A stretch of 64,000 bases of DNA from Brachynemurus nebulosus (GCA_035578155.1 JAPWDM010000004.1:54811876-54875875), one strand, 5' to 3'. Numbered from the stretch's first letter, positions 50,671-63,204 are shown. The notes: generated by a model from the letters alone, not told the origin. Numbers and translations: made by a program.

Positions 50671-51393
50671 TTCAACAACGCGAATATTTTCCAAAAAATT
50701 GGTGTCATGTATTTTTTACCGGATTTGGTAGATGGCACCGGATCCACCGGATCGCCAGCTCCGGTTTTTCGAATTACAATTCTTGGTCCAGCTATTATCT
50801 TTATACCCTAATCATTTAAGTCAAAGAAAGGTGTCAACCACGGAATGAGCGGGAATAAGCTGGATTTTCGTGTATACCTTTATTTTGGCATCCTCAATGT
50901 TCCCTCAAAAGTCTCATAAGATCACGTGTGAGTGTCCTTAGATATTGAAGGTCAAAGGTCACAAAAATGTGTTTTTGGAAATATCTCGCTTTCTTTACCT
51001 TAAATCGTTTTTGTATTTATTATAAAAGTTTAGAGCATAAAATTCTCTACAAATTTTGTTTGAAACACTTTTCAATGCGTTTAACTGTTTTGGATCAGTA
51101 CGAAGCGCTCAGCCATACATTGTACGTCCGTCGTTGCCAAGATACACTTTGAAACTATTAAATTAACTTGGTTAGTATAAACTATTAGAAAGTGATCCCT
51201 CCAAGAAGAAACCAACTTGCTATAAATAGAAAAGGTCGTCCAGTAGGAGTCCGTATTTCCAGGTAAAATCTTACTAATGACACCCGAGTCCATGAGATTT
51301 CACGCTTAGAACAGAAGGTTTAGCGGAAAAGAGATACTGAAATTTTTACCAACTTAAATTCCGATTATCCTTAATAAGAATATATATCTATAA
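50671..51393. other. Non-coding stretch
   Basis: A duplicated CACCGGATCCACCGGAT patch at about 50735-50755. No gene is recognised. Confidence 0.4.
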
Positions 51394-52265
51394 TTCTATA
51401 TATATAAAAATCAAAACTGACTGATTGACTGATTGACTGACTGATCGATCAACGCCCAGCCCAAACCGCTGGGCAGAGAAACGTGAAATTTTGAACAGGG
51501 ATTTCTTATGTAACGTAGGTGAGCACTAAGAAAGGATTTTTGGAAATTCATCCCCTAAGGGGGTAAAATAAGGGTTGAAAATTTTTATAGAAATCTGTAA
51601 TTTTTTTAATTTTTGAACATAGAAGTTACAGTTTTTTTAAAAATTCATCCCTCAGGGCTTAGGAGGTTGAAACAGGGGAAGAAACTTTAAATGGAAGTCT
51701 GTCACCTAGAAACGTGAAATTTTCCACAGAGGTTCCTTATATAACGTAGGTGAGCACTAAGAAGAGATTTTTGGAAATTCACTCCCTAAGGGGGTAAAAT
51801 AGGGGATGAAAATTTTCATAGAAATCTGTAATTTTTTGAGTTAGACATATGGAAATTGTTTTTAGGTTACTGGTTTCAACACAGAAGTTCCAGTGCTTTT
51901 AAAAATTCATCCCTCAAGGCTTAGGGGGTTGAAACAGGGGAAGAAACTTTAAATAGAAGTCTGTCACCTAGAAACGTGAAATTTCACGCACAGGGATTCT
52001 TTATATTCTTTACAGAAATCTGTAATTTTTTTAGATAGAAATATGGAAATTTGTGTTAGGTTACTGGTTTGAACACAGAAGTTACATTGCTTTTAAAAAT
52101 TCATCCCTCAGTGCTTAGGTGGTTGAAACAGGGGAAGAAACTTTAAATGGAAGTCTGTCACCTAGAAACGTGAAATTTTGCACAGAGATTCCTTATATAA
52201 CGTAGGTGAGCACTAAGAATGGATTTTTGGAAATTCACCCCCTAAAGGGGTAGAATAGGGGATGA
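51394..52265 (+). repeat. Tandem array with Helitron-like 5' start
   Basis: Starts TTCTATATATATAAAAATCA, then (CTGATTGA)n and GATCAACGCCCAGCCC. Four ~195-260 bp units follow, anchored on AAACGTGAAATTT at about 51480, 51711, 51972 and 52166, with CTTATATAACGTAGGTGAGC and CCCTAAGGGGGTAAAATA blocks. The TC(TA)n start and this body recur in insect Helitron-like families. Assignment is tentative. Confidence 0.6.
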
Positions 52266-52754
52266 AAAGAAGTTTAGGATTCTATGCTTATTTTGTGTAG
52301 TTCTTTTCTGATAGTTTTGCATTTTTGGTTACAATATTATTATATGTTATAATGTTGTAAAAATGCTTCTATATTTTCTTATAAACTAATTAAGCTAATA
52401 AAATAACTGCTTTATTTTCTTATGTTACCTAGCCCTAACTAAATGCTTAAACAAAATTCAATGATATATAAATGTCCTTCTAAATTATATGTCCAGAAAT
52501 GGCTTTTGAATGATGCCTAAAACTACATTTTGTTCAGTTTAAAATTATGCGATAAGAAATATAGAGCAATAAGAAAAATTACAGATATATAATTTGCATT
52601 ACAATATATAAAAAAAAATTGAAGCCAAACGAAATTAAAAATTCTAAAATCGTCTTTGTTACAAAGTTTAAAGTGCAATACTTTGTTTTAAAATACGGGT
52701 GACAACACTATATAAATACAGTTAATTTTACCATTTCCTTGAAATTTTATATAA
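52266..52754. other. Non-coding spacer
   Basis: AT-rich, nothing recognised. Confidence 0.4.
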
Positions 52755-52919
52755 AAACTAGCAGTCCATTCTGGCTTTGCTCAGGTGTCTATTTTTAGTC
52801 GAATTTTCTCCGAAAAATTAGACTTATACAGTCTATACGATAAGAGCTGCGAGAGGCGAGAGTAGGGGCGCTATCCGTTTTCGGACCCGTAGAACACGAA
52901 TATGTAGAAAAAAAAAATG

Positions 52920-53016
<97 letters not shown>

Positions 53017-54522
53017 CCCGCCACCTTTTAATTTGTGTAGGGCCCCCCTATGGAAGTTAAGAGATGAAATTTGGTAAATGGGGCTCATTTTCGAGGCACC
53101 TCATACTATCAAAGTGGGGTCAAATTTTGGGCAAATTTTTTTTCTGACCCGACCTTTAAGGGGGTGGTGGGGGGCGGAAAAGCAATAAAACTTTTCCAAA
53201 CCGGTTTTAAATAATGTTTCGGTCAATTATCTACAACATATCCAAAATTCAGCTTCCTAGGATGATATGGTGGGAGTAGAGGGGGGAAAAACGATTTTCG
53301 CTGGATCTAACAGGCCCCCAGCCCCCCAGAATTAACGTAGAGGGTTGAAATTTGGTGTGTTGATAAAGTTCGTACCTAGGTTGTGCTTTTTGGAGGTTTT
53401 AATATTTTACCTCCACCCACCTCATTTTTAAGCTACAATTTCATGCATTTTCGACGTTTTCGAAGTTTGTACCACTCGCACAGGTCACCCGAATAAACCT
53501 AGAGGGCTGAAATTTTGTATTCGGATTGAGTTAGTATCAAGGGGGTGCCTTTTGGGGGTCTCGACTTTTAACATCTACCCCCACCATTTTTATACCCAAA
53601 AGAACATGATTTTTCTTGTTTTTTAACAGTTTCGTTCGGGTCAAAATCTCCCCAAATAAACCTAGAGGGCTGAAATTTGGTGTACAGGTTAAGCTAATAG
53701 CCAGACACTGTTTTTTGGAGGTTTCAACTTTTAACCCTTACCCCCACGTTTTACGCCAATATTTCCTTAATTTTTTTGCTTGTTTTCTAACACGTCTAGA
53801 GACTCCATAAGGAAACCTAGAGGGCTGAAATTTTGTACGTGTATTCAGTTAGTATCCAGCTAGTACCTTGTAGGGAGTCCGCATCACTTTTCCCCCCACT
53901 TCTCCCATTTTTATATCGGAATTGAATGCTATTGTTAAATGTGTTTTAAAAGCATTATGTTTATTCTAAATACAAGTAGGCGAATAGTAATTTTAAAAAA
54001 TTTAAAAAAAAGTGAACTTACTTTTATGACAAATGAAATACATACATATTAAGTAATTTAAAAATGTTATTAAAGTCACTGTTTATTTATAAATTAGGAA
54101 TTTTGGATTTTTAGTATTTATAAAATAGAAATTTTGGATTTTTTTGGAAAGAAAAAATATCTTTATAAAGGCCTTCCAGTTTATTATTTAAGGTCCTTTT
54201 TTAATTTTTAAAACTAAAACATAAAGGCAATTAGCGGATAAACATGGGCAGGAATGTCCTCGTACGAATTGTGTTGGCTTTTTTTCTGCTACCTGTTTTC
54301 GGCACAAAATTGAAATTTACTGAGATACAGCCCTTAAATACTTAAAACCTTTTTTTAAAGCCTCGATCAGCCGAACACTCATCACCAGTTTTGAAACCAA
54401 CAAAATGACAATTCGGTTGTAGACTTTCAATCACATTTCGCTTGTAGACATTCAATACCGAAGATGAAGGGGAAAATTCGACTACCGTGATGGGGCCCCG
54501 CTGCTCACGGCGTTTTTTTTTT
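52755..54522 (-). repeat. Copy B of the 1.7 kb dispersed repeat (inverted)
   Basis: On the minus strand it starts ACGCCGTGAGCAGCGGGGCC (54512 downward), has the AAATTTCAGCCCTCTAGG units, then the CTACACAAATTAAAAGGTGG block, a (TA)n tract (52924-53013) and the tail GACATTTTTTTTTTCTACAT to ATTCGACTAAAAA. Beyond the point where copy A stops it continues with AGACACCTGAGCAAAGCCAG and ends AACTAGTGG-like sequence, reading ACTAGCAGTCCATTCTGGCT on the plus strand, probably the true 3' end. Confidence 0.8.
52924..53013. repeat. (TA)n tract of copy B
   Basis: Same internal position as the tract of copies A and C. Confidence 0.95.
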
Positions 54523-54819
54523 CATTTTGGCGCTTTATATAATTTTCTACATATACAATTTATATTTTACAACTATCATTATACATATTTTGTAGCTGTG
54601 GCCCACAGTTTTGTCTGTGTAAAATATCTGAGTAATGGGTTTAACTACTTTTAACTCAGATGTTGCTGAAATCCTGTACGAAATGTTATTTATAGTGATT
54701 GGCTTCGCTCATGAAACGACTCGAAAATAGAGATGTCGCTGGAAGTAAATTTACTGTCTCATTCTCGCCCATTCCGAAAGGCAGGAGTTGGGGTCAGTAG
54801 CTGATAGGGGATTAATATA
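54523..54819. other. Non-coding spacer
   Basis: Nothing recognised. Confidence 0.4.
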
Positions 54820-55021
54820 CAGTGGCGTAGCTAGACGTGAGCGATGTAGGCCCACGCCCATGGCCTCGCCCTTAAAGGGGCCCCGTTTGAAAAAAAGTGT
54901 TTTTAGTTTTTTTTTGTTTGATTGTCGCCTAATTTTTAAGACCGAAATTTTAATAAGAAAATTAAAGGGGGATTCGCGAAAATTATCTTGCCCACTCCCA
55001 ATTTTCGTCTTGTGACGCCAC
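54820..55021 (+). mobile_element. hAT MITE (CAGTGGCGTAGC family)
   Basis: Left end CAGTGGCGTAGCTAGACG, right end TTGTGACGCCAC. Flanks TTAATATA (54812-54819) and TTAAGATA (55022-55029) agree in 7 of 8, a probable TSD, with the last two terminal bases lost on the right. Confidence 0.6.
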
Positions 55022-55024
55022 TTA

Positions 55025-55026
<2 letters not shown>

Positions 55027-55091
<65 letters not shown>
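55027..55091. repeat. (TA)n tract
   Basis: TA run abutting the hAT MITE. Confidence 0.95.
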
Positions 55092-55092
<1 letters not shown>

Positions 55093-55185
55093 GTATTTAT
55101 GAATAAAAGCACAAAGAAATAAACGCAATGAAAAAGAACACTTCGCTCAAACGTTACAAGAAATTAAAATTTATTTTGCGATTTT

Positions 55186-55500
55186 AGTGATCCTTAGTCA
55201 CTGTGACTTTAGTACCCAGTGCTCCATAATCACTATGACCTTACTACCTACTGGTCCATAATCACTATGATCTTACTACTTAGTGGCCCATAATCACTAT
55301 GATCTTACTACCTAGTGGTCCATAATCACTATGATCCTGCTATCCAGTGGTCCCTAATCACTATTACCTTACTTTCCAGTGGTCTATAATTACTACGACT
55401 TACTACTCAGTGGCCCATAATCACTGTGATCTTCTACTGAGAAGTCCACAATCACTGTGACCTTACTATACAGTGATTCGTAGTCATTATGATCTTACTA
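55186..55500 (+). repeat. Minisatellite, ~35 bp unit, ~9 copies
   Basis: Repeating phrase GTGGTCCATAATCACTATGA followed by TCTTACTACCTA, with substitutions and small indels between units. Units near the edges are most diverged. Confidence 0.92.
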
Positions 55501-55539
55501 GCCAACTTCCGTCTAGCTGCTTATTTTAACGCCTTTTTG

Positions 55540-56162
55540 AATTTATATCTATAATATATAATAAAAATTTGTAAAATCGGTTGGGTAGTTAATTTTAGAG
55601 CTTTTGGGGTCTTCAAGATCTTGGCATGCCATCTCAAGACCCTTATGCAATGTCGCTAGTGTCAATTTGGAACAGTTTAACTTTGTAACAGCTAAACTGT
55701 TAAAAAAATTTTCAACATCAATTGAGTAGTTCACTTTAGAACTTTTTTAGGTCCCCAGGTTCCAGGAGACCTTATAATCTCATATAACATAGCTTATGTA
55801 AATTTGGAGTAGTTAGATTTCTAACAATGAAAACATTTTCAGAATCGATTAAATAGTTTATCTTGGATGCTTTTTTATTCCACAGAACCTCGCGGGACTT
55901 CGAAATCTCATATAACATAGTCTGGGTTAATCTGAAATAGTTTAGCTATATAACAGTGGAAAAATTTTCAAAATTGATTGAGTCGGCGCTTTAGGCGCTT
56001 TTTAGAACCCTAGGGTTCAGGAGACCCCATATGACATATTCTATGTTAATCTAGAATAGTTTCGCTTTCTAATAGTGAAAAAATTTTCAAAATCTGTTCA
56101 ATATGTTTGGAGTTTATTTCGGCCATACAAAGAAACTTTCTCTCTTTATTATATTAGTATAG
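55540..56162 (+). repeat. Tandem array, ~120-140 bp units
   Basis: Core TTTTCA(A/G)AATCGATT-like phrases at about 55568, 55708, 55840, 55966 and 56085, each preceded by AACAGT(G)AAAAAA and separated by CTCATATAACATAG blocks. Ends CTCTTTATTATATTAGTATA, a tail shared by many insect dispersed repeats. The first 45 bases of the window and 56697-57018 hold related units. Confidence 0.75.
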
Positions 56163-56696
56163 ATAATTCTGATTTGTTTAATATATTTTGTTTTACACGT
56201 ATCAATCCAATCAGTTATGAGATGAGTAAATATACCTATAATTTATGTAAATGATGATGGAATGGAAATAAACTTAAAACTCATGTACTCATAAAAATAA
56301 ATAAATATCGGATAACACACCCAGACGATTTTTCTCTATTATTTATAGATAATTTTCTATCATATACGTTTATCAATGATGTTTCGCAATATTTTTTTTC
56401 GCGTTTGCCACCACATCGTACAGTAAGCTGAGTTTATGATATTGGTTTGATAATATGCAATCTATCATCATTATTTATTATACGTTCTATTATATTTGTA
56501 TAAATATTTGTTTGTTTGGTACATTTTCAATAAATAGTATAAACGAGCATCAATATCTATAAATTTAGAAGAATTTTCATATTTTAATATTTTGAATCAA
56601 AAGTTTTATGTTATTTAAAACAATTTTTCCGATTTTTTCCTTTCCAAGTTTTAATTTTATCGAAATTTTTGTGTTTTATTCTATAAGTAAAATAAC
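56163..56696. other. Non-coding spacer
   Basis: AT-rich, nothing recognised. Confidence 0.4.
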
Positions 56697-57018
56697 ACTG
56701 TTGCATTATCCTGCATAGCATATCAAATTACCAAAGATTTACGAATGAAAAAAATTTCAAAATCGGTTGGACAATAAATTTTTGGTGCTTCTGCGTCATA
56801 CGTTTGGATCAGACTTCATATTATCATGGCCTATGTATATGTTGATCTAAATTTTAATTCTCCAACAGTGAAAAAGCAAAATTGATTAAGTAGATTGTTT
56901 TTAGCAGTTTTAGGTCCGCAGCATCCTGACATTTGTCTATATGCATCGAGTCTACATATAGGTATGCATCTAAAATAGCTTAGTACTCTAAAAATTAAAA
57001 AAAAGATTGGTGTTTTTG
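56697..57018 (+). repeat. GCATAACATA repeat copy 4 with tandem units
   Basis: GTTGCATTATCCTGCATAGC leads into TTTCAAAATCGGTTGGACAA and a second CAAAATTGATTAAGTAG unit, linking the GCATAACATA family to the ~130 bp tandem units of 55.5-56.2 kb: both are parts of one repeat family. Confidence 0.65.
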
Positions 57019-57548
57019 AGTCTCCAGGACCCTGGCAACCTTATATAATGAAATTTATGTGTTTTCAATTTCAAATATTATCGAGTGCTTGTGAGACATT
57101 ACTACGTGTGACAAACTTTTGTTTGCATTTTGACACACGCAGTATTCATATGTTCACTTATCGTTCAGCTAAACTGAAACTTTTAAGCAGTCGATTTCTT
57201 TGGTATACACTATACTGAAAAATTGTAACTGTTTCTCTCATTAGAGAGAGTACTAATACACATAGGTGATTGAATCGTTTCTGTATCGGGCTCCCAGCCG
57301 ATCCGAATAATTATTTCAATGTGATTTTTAATTTTTCATGTGGTTTTTGTTCATACTATACCAAAAAAACGAGTGCTTAAAAGTTTCAGTTTAGCTGAAC
57401 GATAAGTGAACATATGAATACTGCGTGTGTTGAAAAGCAAACAAAAGTTTGTCATACGTAGTAATGTCTCACAAGCACTCGATAATATTTGAAATTGAAT
57501 AATCCATAAATTGCATTATATGAGGTTGCCAGGGTCCTGGAGACTCAA
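57019..57548. repeat. 530 bp inverted repeat, BEL LTR inserted at its edge
   Basis: Left arm TTGAGTCTCCAGGACCCTGG to about 57240. The right arm (about 57350-57548) is its complement, ending CCTGGAGACTCAA. The arms include GAACGATAAGTGAACATATG and GTGAGACATTACTACGTGTG. The loop is about 90 bp. The right arm is cut off exactly where the LTR begins. Confidence 0.8.
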
Positions 57549-57961
57549 TGTTCGGTGCCGACTTAGACATCAATGAATGGACGGAAAATATCGTTACAAA
57601 ACTTAAACGAAAGTTGAAGGACCGCTTACACAAATAAAACTTTATTAAACTTAACAAAAATTAACAAACTTAATAACTTAGATTACACGTGTAATATGAC
57701 ACTGTAGTAGTAATTATAGCAGTAATTACCGCACCCGCCTGTGCCTCATAATTTAGTACGTACAATAATAAGAAGTACATGTATTTTTTAACAGCGACTG
57801 ATTACAACAACCCAAAAAAGGGAAATTTGTTACAAAAAAATTAATGTAATGATGCGTGGACATCCCCACTTCTTTACGTATCATACGCGGTGGATGTGAC
57901 ATATTTCATATTAGTATAATAATTAAAATGCCTTTTATTTTACTCAATGAGGGATCCAACA
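57549..57961 (-). mobile_element. BEL/Pao 3' LTR
   Basis: On the minus strand it starts TGTTGGATCCCTCATTGAGT and ends GTCGGCACCGAACA (413 bp, TG...CA). It follows a purine-rich CGGGCGGGGGGCGGGGTA, a good polypurine tract, just downstream of the BEL pol stop. The other LTR is not in the window. Confidence 0.7.
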
Positions 57962-58015
57962 TACCCCGCCCCCCGCCCGTTGAAATATAAAAGTACTTCA
58001 ACACATCTATTTAGA

Positions 58016-58334
58016 TTACGAATTTAAATTTTCCTCTGGAAGAGGACACACCTTAGAAATAGGACGGATATAAACATTTCCGCTTTTAACTTTGATCGAA
58101 ACCGCTCCTACATGTCCATCACGTCCCTCAATTACTTCAAAAATTCTACCTAAACACCAATGCAATGGTGGAATATTTTCTTCTTTAACAAGAACCAAAA
58201 TTCCCGGCTTAATGTCGGGTTTAGAATGTTGCCACTTGGATCTCTGTTGCAAGTAATTGAGGTACTCATTATTCCGTCTTTTCCAAAATTGTTGCTTTAT
58301 TTGTTTAATTTGATTCCAAAGGGACAATTTATTA
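58016..58334 (-). pseudogene. pol: BEL/Pao pol: C-terminal DUF5641-type domain
   Basis: The frame encodes SLWNQIKQIKQQFWKRRNNE, then a YLQQRSKW block, GILVLVKEENIPPLHWCLGR and ending near KVCPLP. This is the C-terminal module that follows integrase in BEL/Pao polyproteins. It should be continuous with the integrase frame upstream, but a one-base shift at about 58334-58337 separates them. It ends at a stop at 58016, 55 bases before the polypurine tract. Confidence 0.85.
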
Positions 58335-59775
58335 AGTTGTCACATCCACTTCGGGGAGAGAAGTGAAGGTGTCATTTATTAAGAAATTAGCTGGTGTTAA
58401 ACATTCAAGATCATTTGGATTATTGGACAAAGGACAGAGGGGCCTAGAATTGACTATACTTTCTATTTGACAAAGAACAGTATTCAAGTCCTCGTACGTG
58501 AGGCTGGTGTCACCAATCATTCGCTTCAAATGATATTTCACAATTTTAACACCAGCCTCCCATAATGCACCCCAATGAGGAGCGTATGGTGGCATGAAAT
58601 TCCAGTCCACTCCGTCCTTAGCCATTGAATCATGAATTAGAGAGGCACTTGACTTATCGTTCAATAATTTATACAATTCTTTGAGTTCATTATAAGCTCC
58701 ATGGAAATTTGTCCCGTTGTCGCTGAAAAACTTTTGACATTTGCCTTTTCTGGCTATAAATCTTTGCAGAGCATTCAAAAATGTTTTCGTAGTCATGTCG
58801 GAGACTAGTTCGAGATGAAGGGCCTTAGTCACGATGCACACAAATAGGCAAATATATCCCTTGGTCACCAGAGGTGTACGAATTCTAATTTGTTTGACGT
58901 TAATAGGTTCTGCATAATTAAGTTCTACATGTAAAAACGGACGTACAGGGGACACTCGAACTGACGGTAAGTCGGCCATAATTTGAAAAGCAGGTTTCGC
59001 TGAAAATCGAAAACAACGAACGCAGCTGTAGATAATTGTGCGAACCGTGTTTCGCCCATTTAAAATCCACACCCTTCGACGAAGGGACGATAATGTCATC
59101 TGAGGACCCGCATGAAACAATCTTTCATGTTCCCAACGGACCAATAATTTAATTACATGGCCTTCATTCGGAAGGATAATAGGAAATTTTTGATTTTCTG
59201 AAACATAAGGAGAATTTTTCAATCTCCCACCAACCCTAATAAGGTTTATGTTATCAAGAAACAGATTTAAGAATCTTAATTTATTTAGTTTACGACTCTG
59301 ACTATTTGAACAGTTTTTAAATTCCTCCTTAAGGAAGGATATTTCCTTAGAAAAATGATTTTGCTGTAATACGCGACATATGCATAGAAAGAAATAATTT
59401 AATTCTTCCACTTTCAAGAATCCAATCTTCCTTGAATCCCTATTAACGGGCCTAGAATTATGAATAAAATGCAGTATATACGCAAAACTTCGTTGTAATC
59501 GACCAAAAGAAGAAAAATTTACAAATGACTCGACTAGATCATTAACCTTTTGACGATTGACCTGAACGGCGCAAATCACTGGGCAAATATCGGGCAGCTC
59601 CAGTATAGAATGTTGCGTATACGAGCAGGGCCAAGAATCCCGTGACAACGTCAACCACGATGGTCAATTCCACCAAAGTTCACAATCACGAACTGTACAA
59701 TGTGATTTGGAAGGAATCAAATTATCACTAAATTGGCTCTTCAGTAACACTAGTGAAAATAACATTGTCAAGTAA
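58332..59775 (-). pseudogene. pol: BEL/Pao pol: integrase region, broken
   Basis: The 440-codon main frame carries the zinc-binding H176-x4-H181...C211-x2-C214 motif and then the integrase core. The first catalytic position is Asn (N246 in LHVELNYAEP) where the family has Asp. D312 (SDNGTNF) and E366 (WGALWEAGV) are kept, as is the NSRPLCPLS block. Recognisable pol sequence continues upstream through LWWN and PSWLTLSRD to about 59775, across an in-frame stop at 59664-59666. With the stop, the frameshift near 58335 and the lost Asp, the integrase would be inactive. Protease and RT are absent, so the element is 5'-truncated. Confidence 0.9.
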
Positions 59776-60284
59776 TTTATTTATTTTCATAATAAACCGT
59801 AAAAAATACCACAGGTTGCACGGCTGCAAAAAACAGTAGCAGCTACTAAGGAACCCTGATTTAATGTGTATGAAATACACACTTAGCTAACTTTTTATAT
59901 TTATGTGTAAGTAGCTTTCGCCGTTCACATAATATGTAGTAGATTCAATGTTGTCATTTCATAAAATATGTCATGGAATGATTTGTGTATTTGTGTAATT
60001 GTCTAATAAAGGGAAACATCCAAAAACTCGTACTTTTAGATTTTGATGATTCTAATATTTTTATAATCTACAAGTGTTGTGTAGTTGGGCTGGGCTATTA
60101 GTTTTGCGATATCTGTTGGTTCTGTAAAGTACCCGTGGGCAAAGTGAACCATGTGTAAACTACTTAAAATAATTTTTCTTGTTTTTCTCCAAATCAATAT
60201 TGCAATAGGAAAGACGAAAATAACAGTAAGTAATAGTACTTTAAATGAGTAAGTAACTTACCTAAATTCGTTTACCTGATCTCG
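59776..60284. other. Non-coding spacer
   Basis: No gag, RT or 5' LTR of the BEL element is visible. Nothing else recognised. Confidence 0.4.
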
Positions 60285-61275
60285 TCATTTTAGAAGTAAA
60301 TTTATTTTATAGTTGTAAAATTCAACCGCCATTTTTTAAGAAGCTTATAAACCGATTTGGACGTTTTAAATTTCTAAGGATAGTACTAATCAAGTACTAT
60401 GAAACGGTAAAACAAAATCAATGAAGAATGAACTCTACCAGTTTTTATAGAAAAATTTCAAAATTTTTTCATAAAAAATTCTTACAATAAGCATTATTTT
60501 TTCAGTTAAAGAATTGCATATAAGGGGAAATCATCTTAGATCATACTACCTACTCGAGTGTCATGAAACTATGAAGTAAAATAAATGGGGATGATTCTTG
60601 GAAAAATTCTGTAACAAAAATTAAAAACTTTTGTGGCAAGATTGTATAAAAAACTCATTATTTTGAAAATGACTAGAGATAAAGAAAAAATGCAAAGGAT
60701 TACTAGCACAAATTTTTTTTAGAGATATTGAACGATATAAAAGTTTTTCAATTTGTACCAACAGGGGTGGCTGGGAGCTAAATTTCAGGGGATGAAATTT
60801 GTAGTACAGGAATGTGAGAAAATAGTAACTAAAATTTTGACGTCAAATTTTGTTCCCATAATGGTCTAATCCTTTTTTATCCTTTTAACAAAAATTTTAT
60901 ATTACTATACAATATGATCCATAAGCGTCAGTATGAATTACACATGATTAAAGTTAATAACAGTGAAAAAAGTTAAGCTAAATGATCTAAATCGCAACTT
61001 AAACTATTATTTCAATCCATTTTCCTTTGAACGTAACACTTTCATCGGTTAATAAATAAAATTATTTGACAATTTTTCATGAAAAAATTTGAAATTTTCT
61101 TGTAAAACTGGCAGAGACGATTCCCCGTTGATTTTCTTTTACTGTTTTATATTATTCGATTAGTATTATCCATAGAAATTTAAAACGTCCAAATCGGTTT
61201 ATAGGCTTCTTCAAAAATGGCCGTTGAATTTTTCCATTATAAAATAATTTTACTTCTTAACTATTGGGTTTAGGT
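60285..61275. repeat. ~1 kb inverted-repeat element
   Basis: The left arm (TTTTAGAAGTAAATTTATTT through CGATTTGGACGTTTTAAATT, to about 60485) pairs with the right arm (about 61060-61275, complement, ending AATTTTACTTCTTAA). The interior has a diverged second unit (GGATGATTCTTGG at about 60590). Likely a foldback/MITE, TSD not identified. Confidence 0.65.
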
Positions 61276-61297
61276 AACGCTCAAATCTATTAATATA

Positions 61298-61381
61298 AGT
61301 CATCAAAGAAAAGCGGTGAACGTGACATCTTTGGATTTTGTTATTTTACAGGCGCATTGTTTATATTTTTTAAAAATAACG
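61298..61381 (+). repeat. 84 bp copy of the 43.6 kb segment
   Basis: AGTCATCAAAGAAAAGCGGT through GGCGCATTGTTTATA to AAAAATAACG matches 43636-43721 with a few differences, then joins copy C of the 1.7 kb repeat. A fragment of the pogo-like element region. Confidence 0.8.
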
Positions 61382-62529
61382 GGGCCCGATCACGGAAGTC
61401 GAATTTTTCCTTTCATCTTCGGTATTGAATGTCTACAAGCGAAATGTAATTGAAAGTCTACAAGCGATTTGTCATTTTGGTAGTTTCAAAACTGATGATG
61501 AGTGTTCGGTTGATCGGGGCTTTAAAAAAAGGTTTTAAGTTTTTAAGGGCTGAATCTCAGTAAATTTCAATTTTGTGCCGATAGCAGTTAGCAGGAAAAC
61601 ACAATTCGTACGAGGGCATTCCTACCCATGCTTATCCGCCAATTGCCTTTATGTTTTATTTTTAAATATTCAAAAAGGAACCTAAATAGTAAACTGGAAA
61701 ACCTTAATGAAGATATTTTTTCTTTCTAAAAAAATCCAAAATTTCTATTTTATAAATAAAGAAAACCAAAATTCCTACTTTATAGATAAACAGTGACTTT
61801 AATAACATTTTGAATTTACTTAATATTTGTGTATTGCATTTATTATAAAAGAAACTTCATTTTATTTTTAAATTTTAAAAAAATTAGTATTCGCCTACTT
61901 GTATGTAGAATAAAAATAATGAATTTAAAACACATTTAACAATACCATTGAATTCCGATGTAAAAATAGGAGAAGTGGGGGGAAAAGTAATGTTGAATCC
62001 CTAAAAGGTACTAACTGGATACCAACTCAATACACGTAGAAAATTTCCTAAAGTTATTAGGAAAGTTATTAGGTTCCATTAAAGAGTCTCTAGACGTGTT
62101 AGAAAAAAAGCAAAAAAATTAAGAAATATTGGCGTAAAAGTCGTGGGGGTCTGCGTTAATTCTAAGGGGCTGTGGCAGAGTTAGATCCAGCCAAAATAAT
62201 TTTTTCCGCTTCTACTCCCAACAAATCATCCTAGGAAGCTGAATTTTGGATATGTTATAGATAACACAGGCCTGCAAAATTAAGGTCATAAAGAACTTTT
62301 TTAATGTTAATAGGTGATCTTTATATTTTTTTGGGTGCTAAATTCAAATTTGAATTTCATTATTTTGTATCACCCACAGTTTTGTCACATTTTGGCTATG
62401 TCAGATTTAATGAAATATGCTAATATTCTATAGGAGTGGAAAAAAAATAACTTGTACAAGACAAACAGAACTTTATTTTAACACATAAAATATATTTTGA
62501 TTCCTAATACTAAGTTTTATGAAGGTTTT

Positions 62530-62800
62530 AAGAGTCCATGGGCTTATATTTTCTTTCTCTCTTCTCTTTGAATCTTCGGATGTGGCTTTTTCTTCTGTGT
62601 GCCGCTTGCTGACTTTCTCGGTGAAAGGACCAACAGTAATCTCCCATCATTCTGGTGTTTCAACGTTCTTGATAGCGTTTTTCCATTATCTTGATATCCT
62701 GGTGGAAACGTTCTCCTTGTTCCTCACTGACAACTCCTAAATTGTCCAGAAAGTAGTCTAGCTGGCTGTTTAAAAAATGAACCTTTAATCTCGTTAAACA
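62530..62800 (-). pseudogene. ERFHQDI-family transposon gene, downstream part
   Basis: The minus-strand translation gives LKVHFLNSQLDYFLDNLGVV, then SEEQGERFHQDIKIMEKRY, QER, an in-frame stop (62623-62625 by my count) where the family has Trp, then NTRMMGDYCWSFHRE. The stop and the ~400 base gap to the upstream part show decay. The function of the family is not known to me. The conserved His/Asp/Glu motif suggests an enzymatic, possibly transposase-associated, role (inference). Confidence 0.6.
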
Positions 62801-63204
62801 TCACAAATTCATGAAGCGATTAAGCATATTAGATACAATCATAGAGTAATAGAGACAACATATCTATGCCTACACTACTGGAACCAGTGTAACATGTAAG
62901 AGATAGACAATATGTTGTATACACACACTGGGTTTACATTGTATTAGTGCGATTTTGTGTATTTGTGTGAGTAACGCATATAGTAGGGGCGGTCACGTGG
63001 GTCAGACACCACATGCATGTACTAGAGGATGTAACTGATGTAACAATACCAACAACAATCAAGTCCATTATCGTGTGGTTGATCTTCAATCATCGCCTGC
63101 TGCTGACAAACTGACAACTAACAAGCCTAATGACCACAGAAGTAGACACTCGTGATTTCAGAAAAGAGATAGTTGCGGGGTCTCTGTCCTCTGTGGATAC
63201 AATG

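Noticed and set aside
57469..57657. 62-codon minus ORF at the BEL LTR edge
   Set aside because: It crosses the LTR/palindrome junction, so it is not a conserved coding unit.
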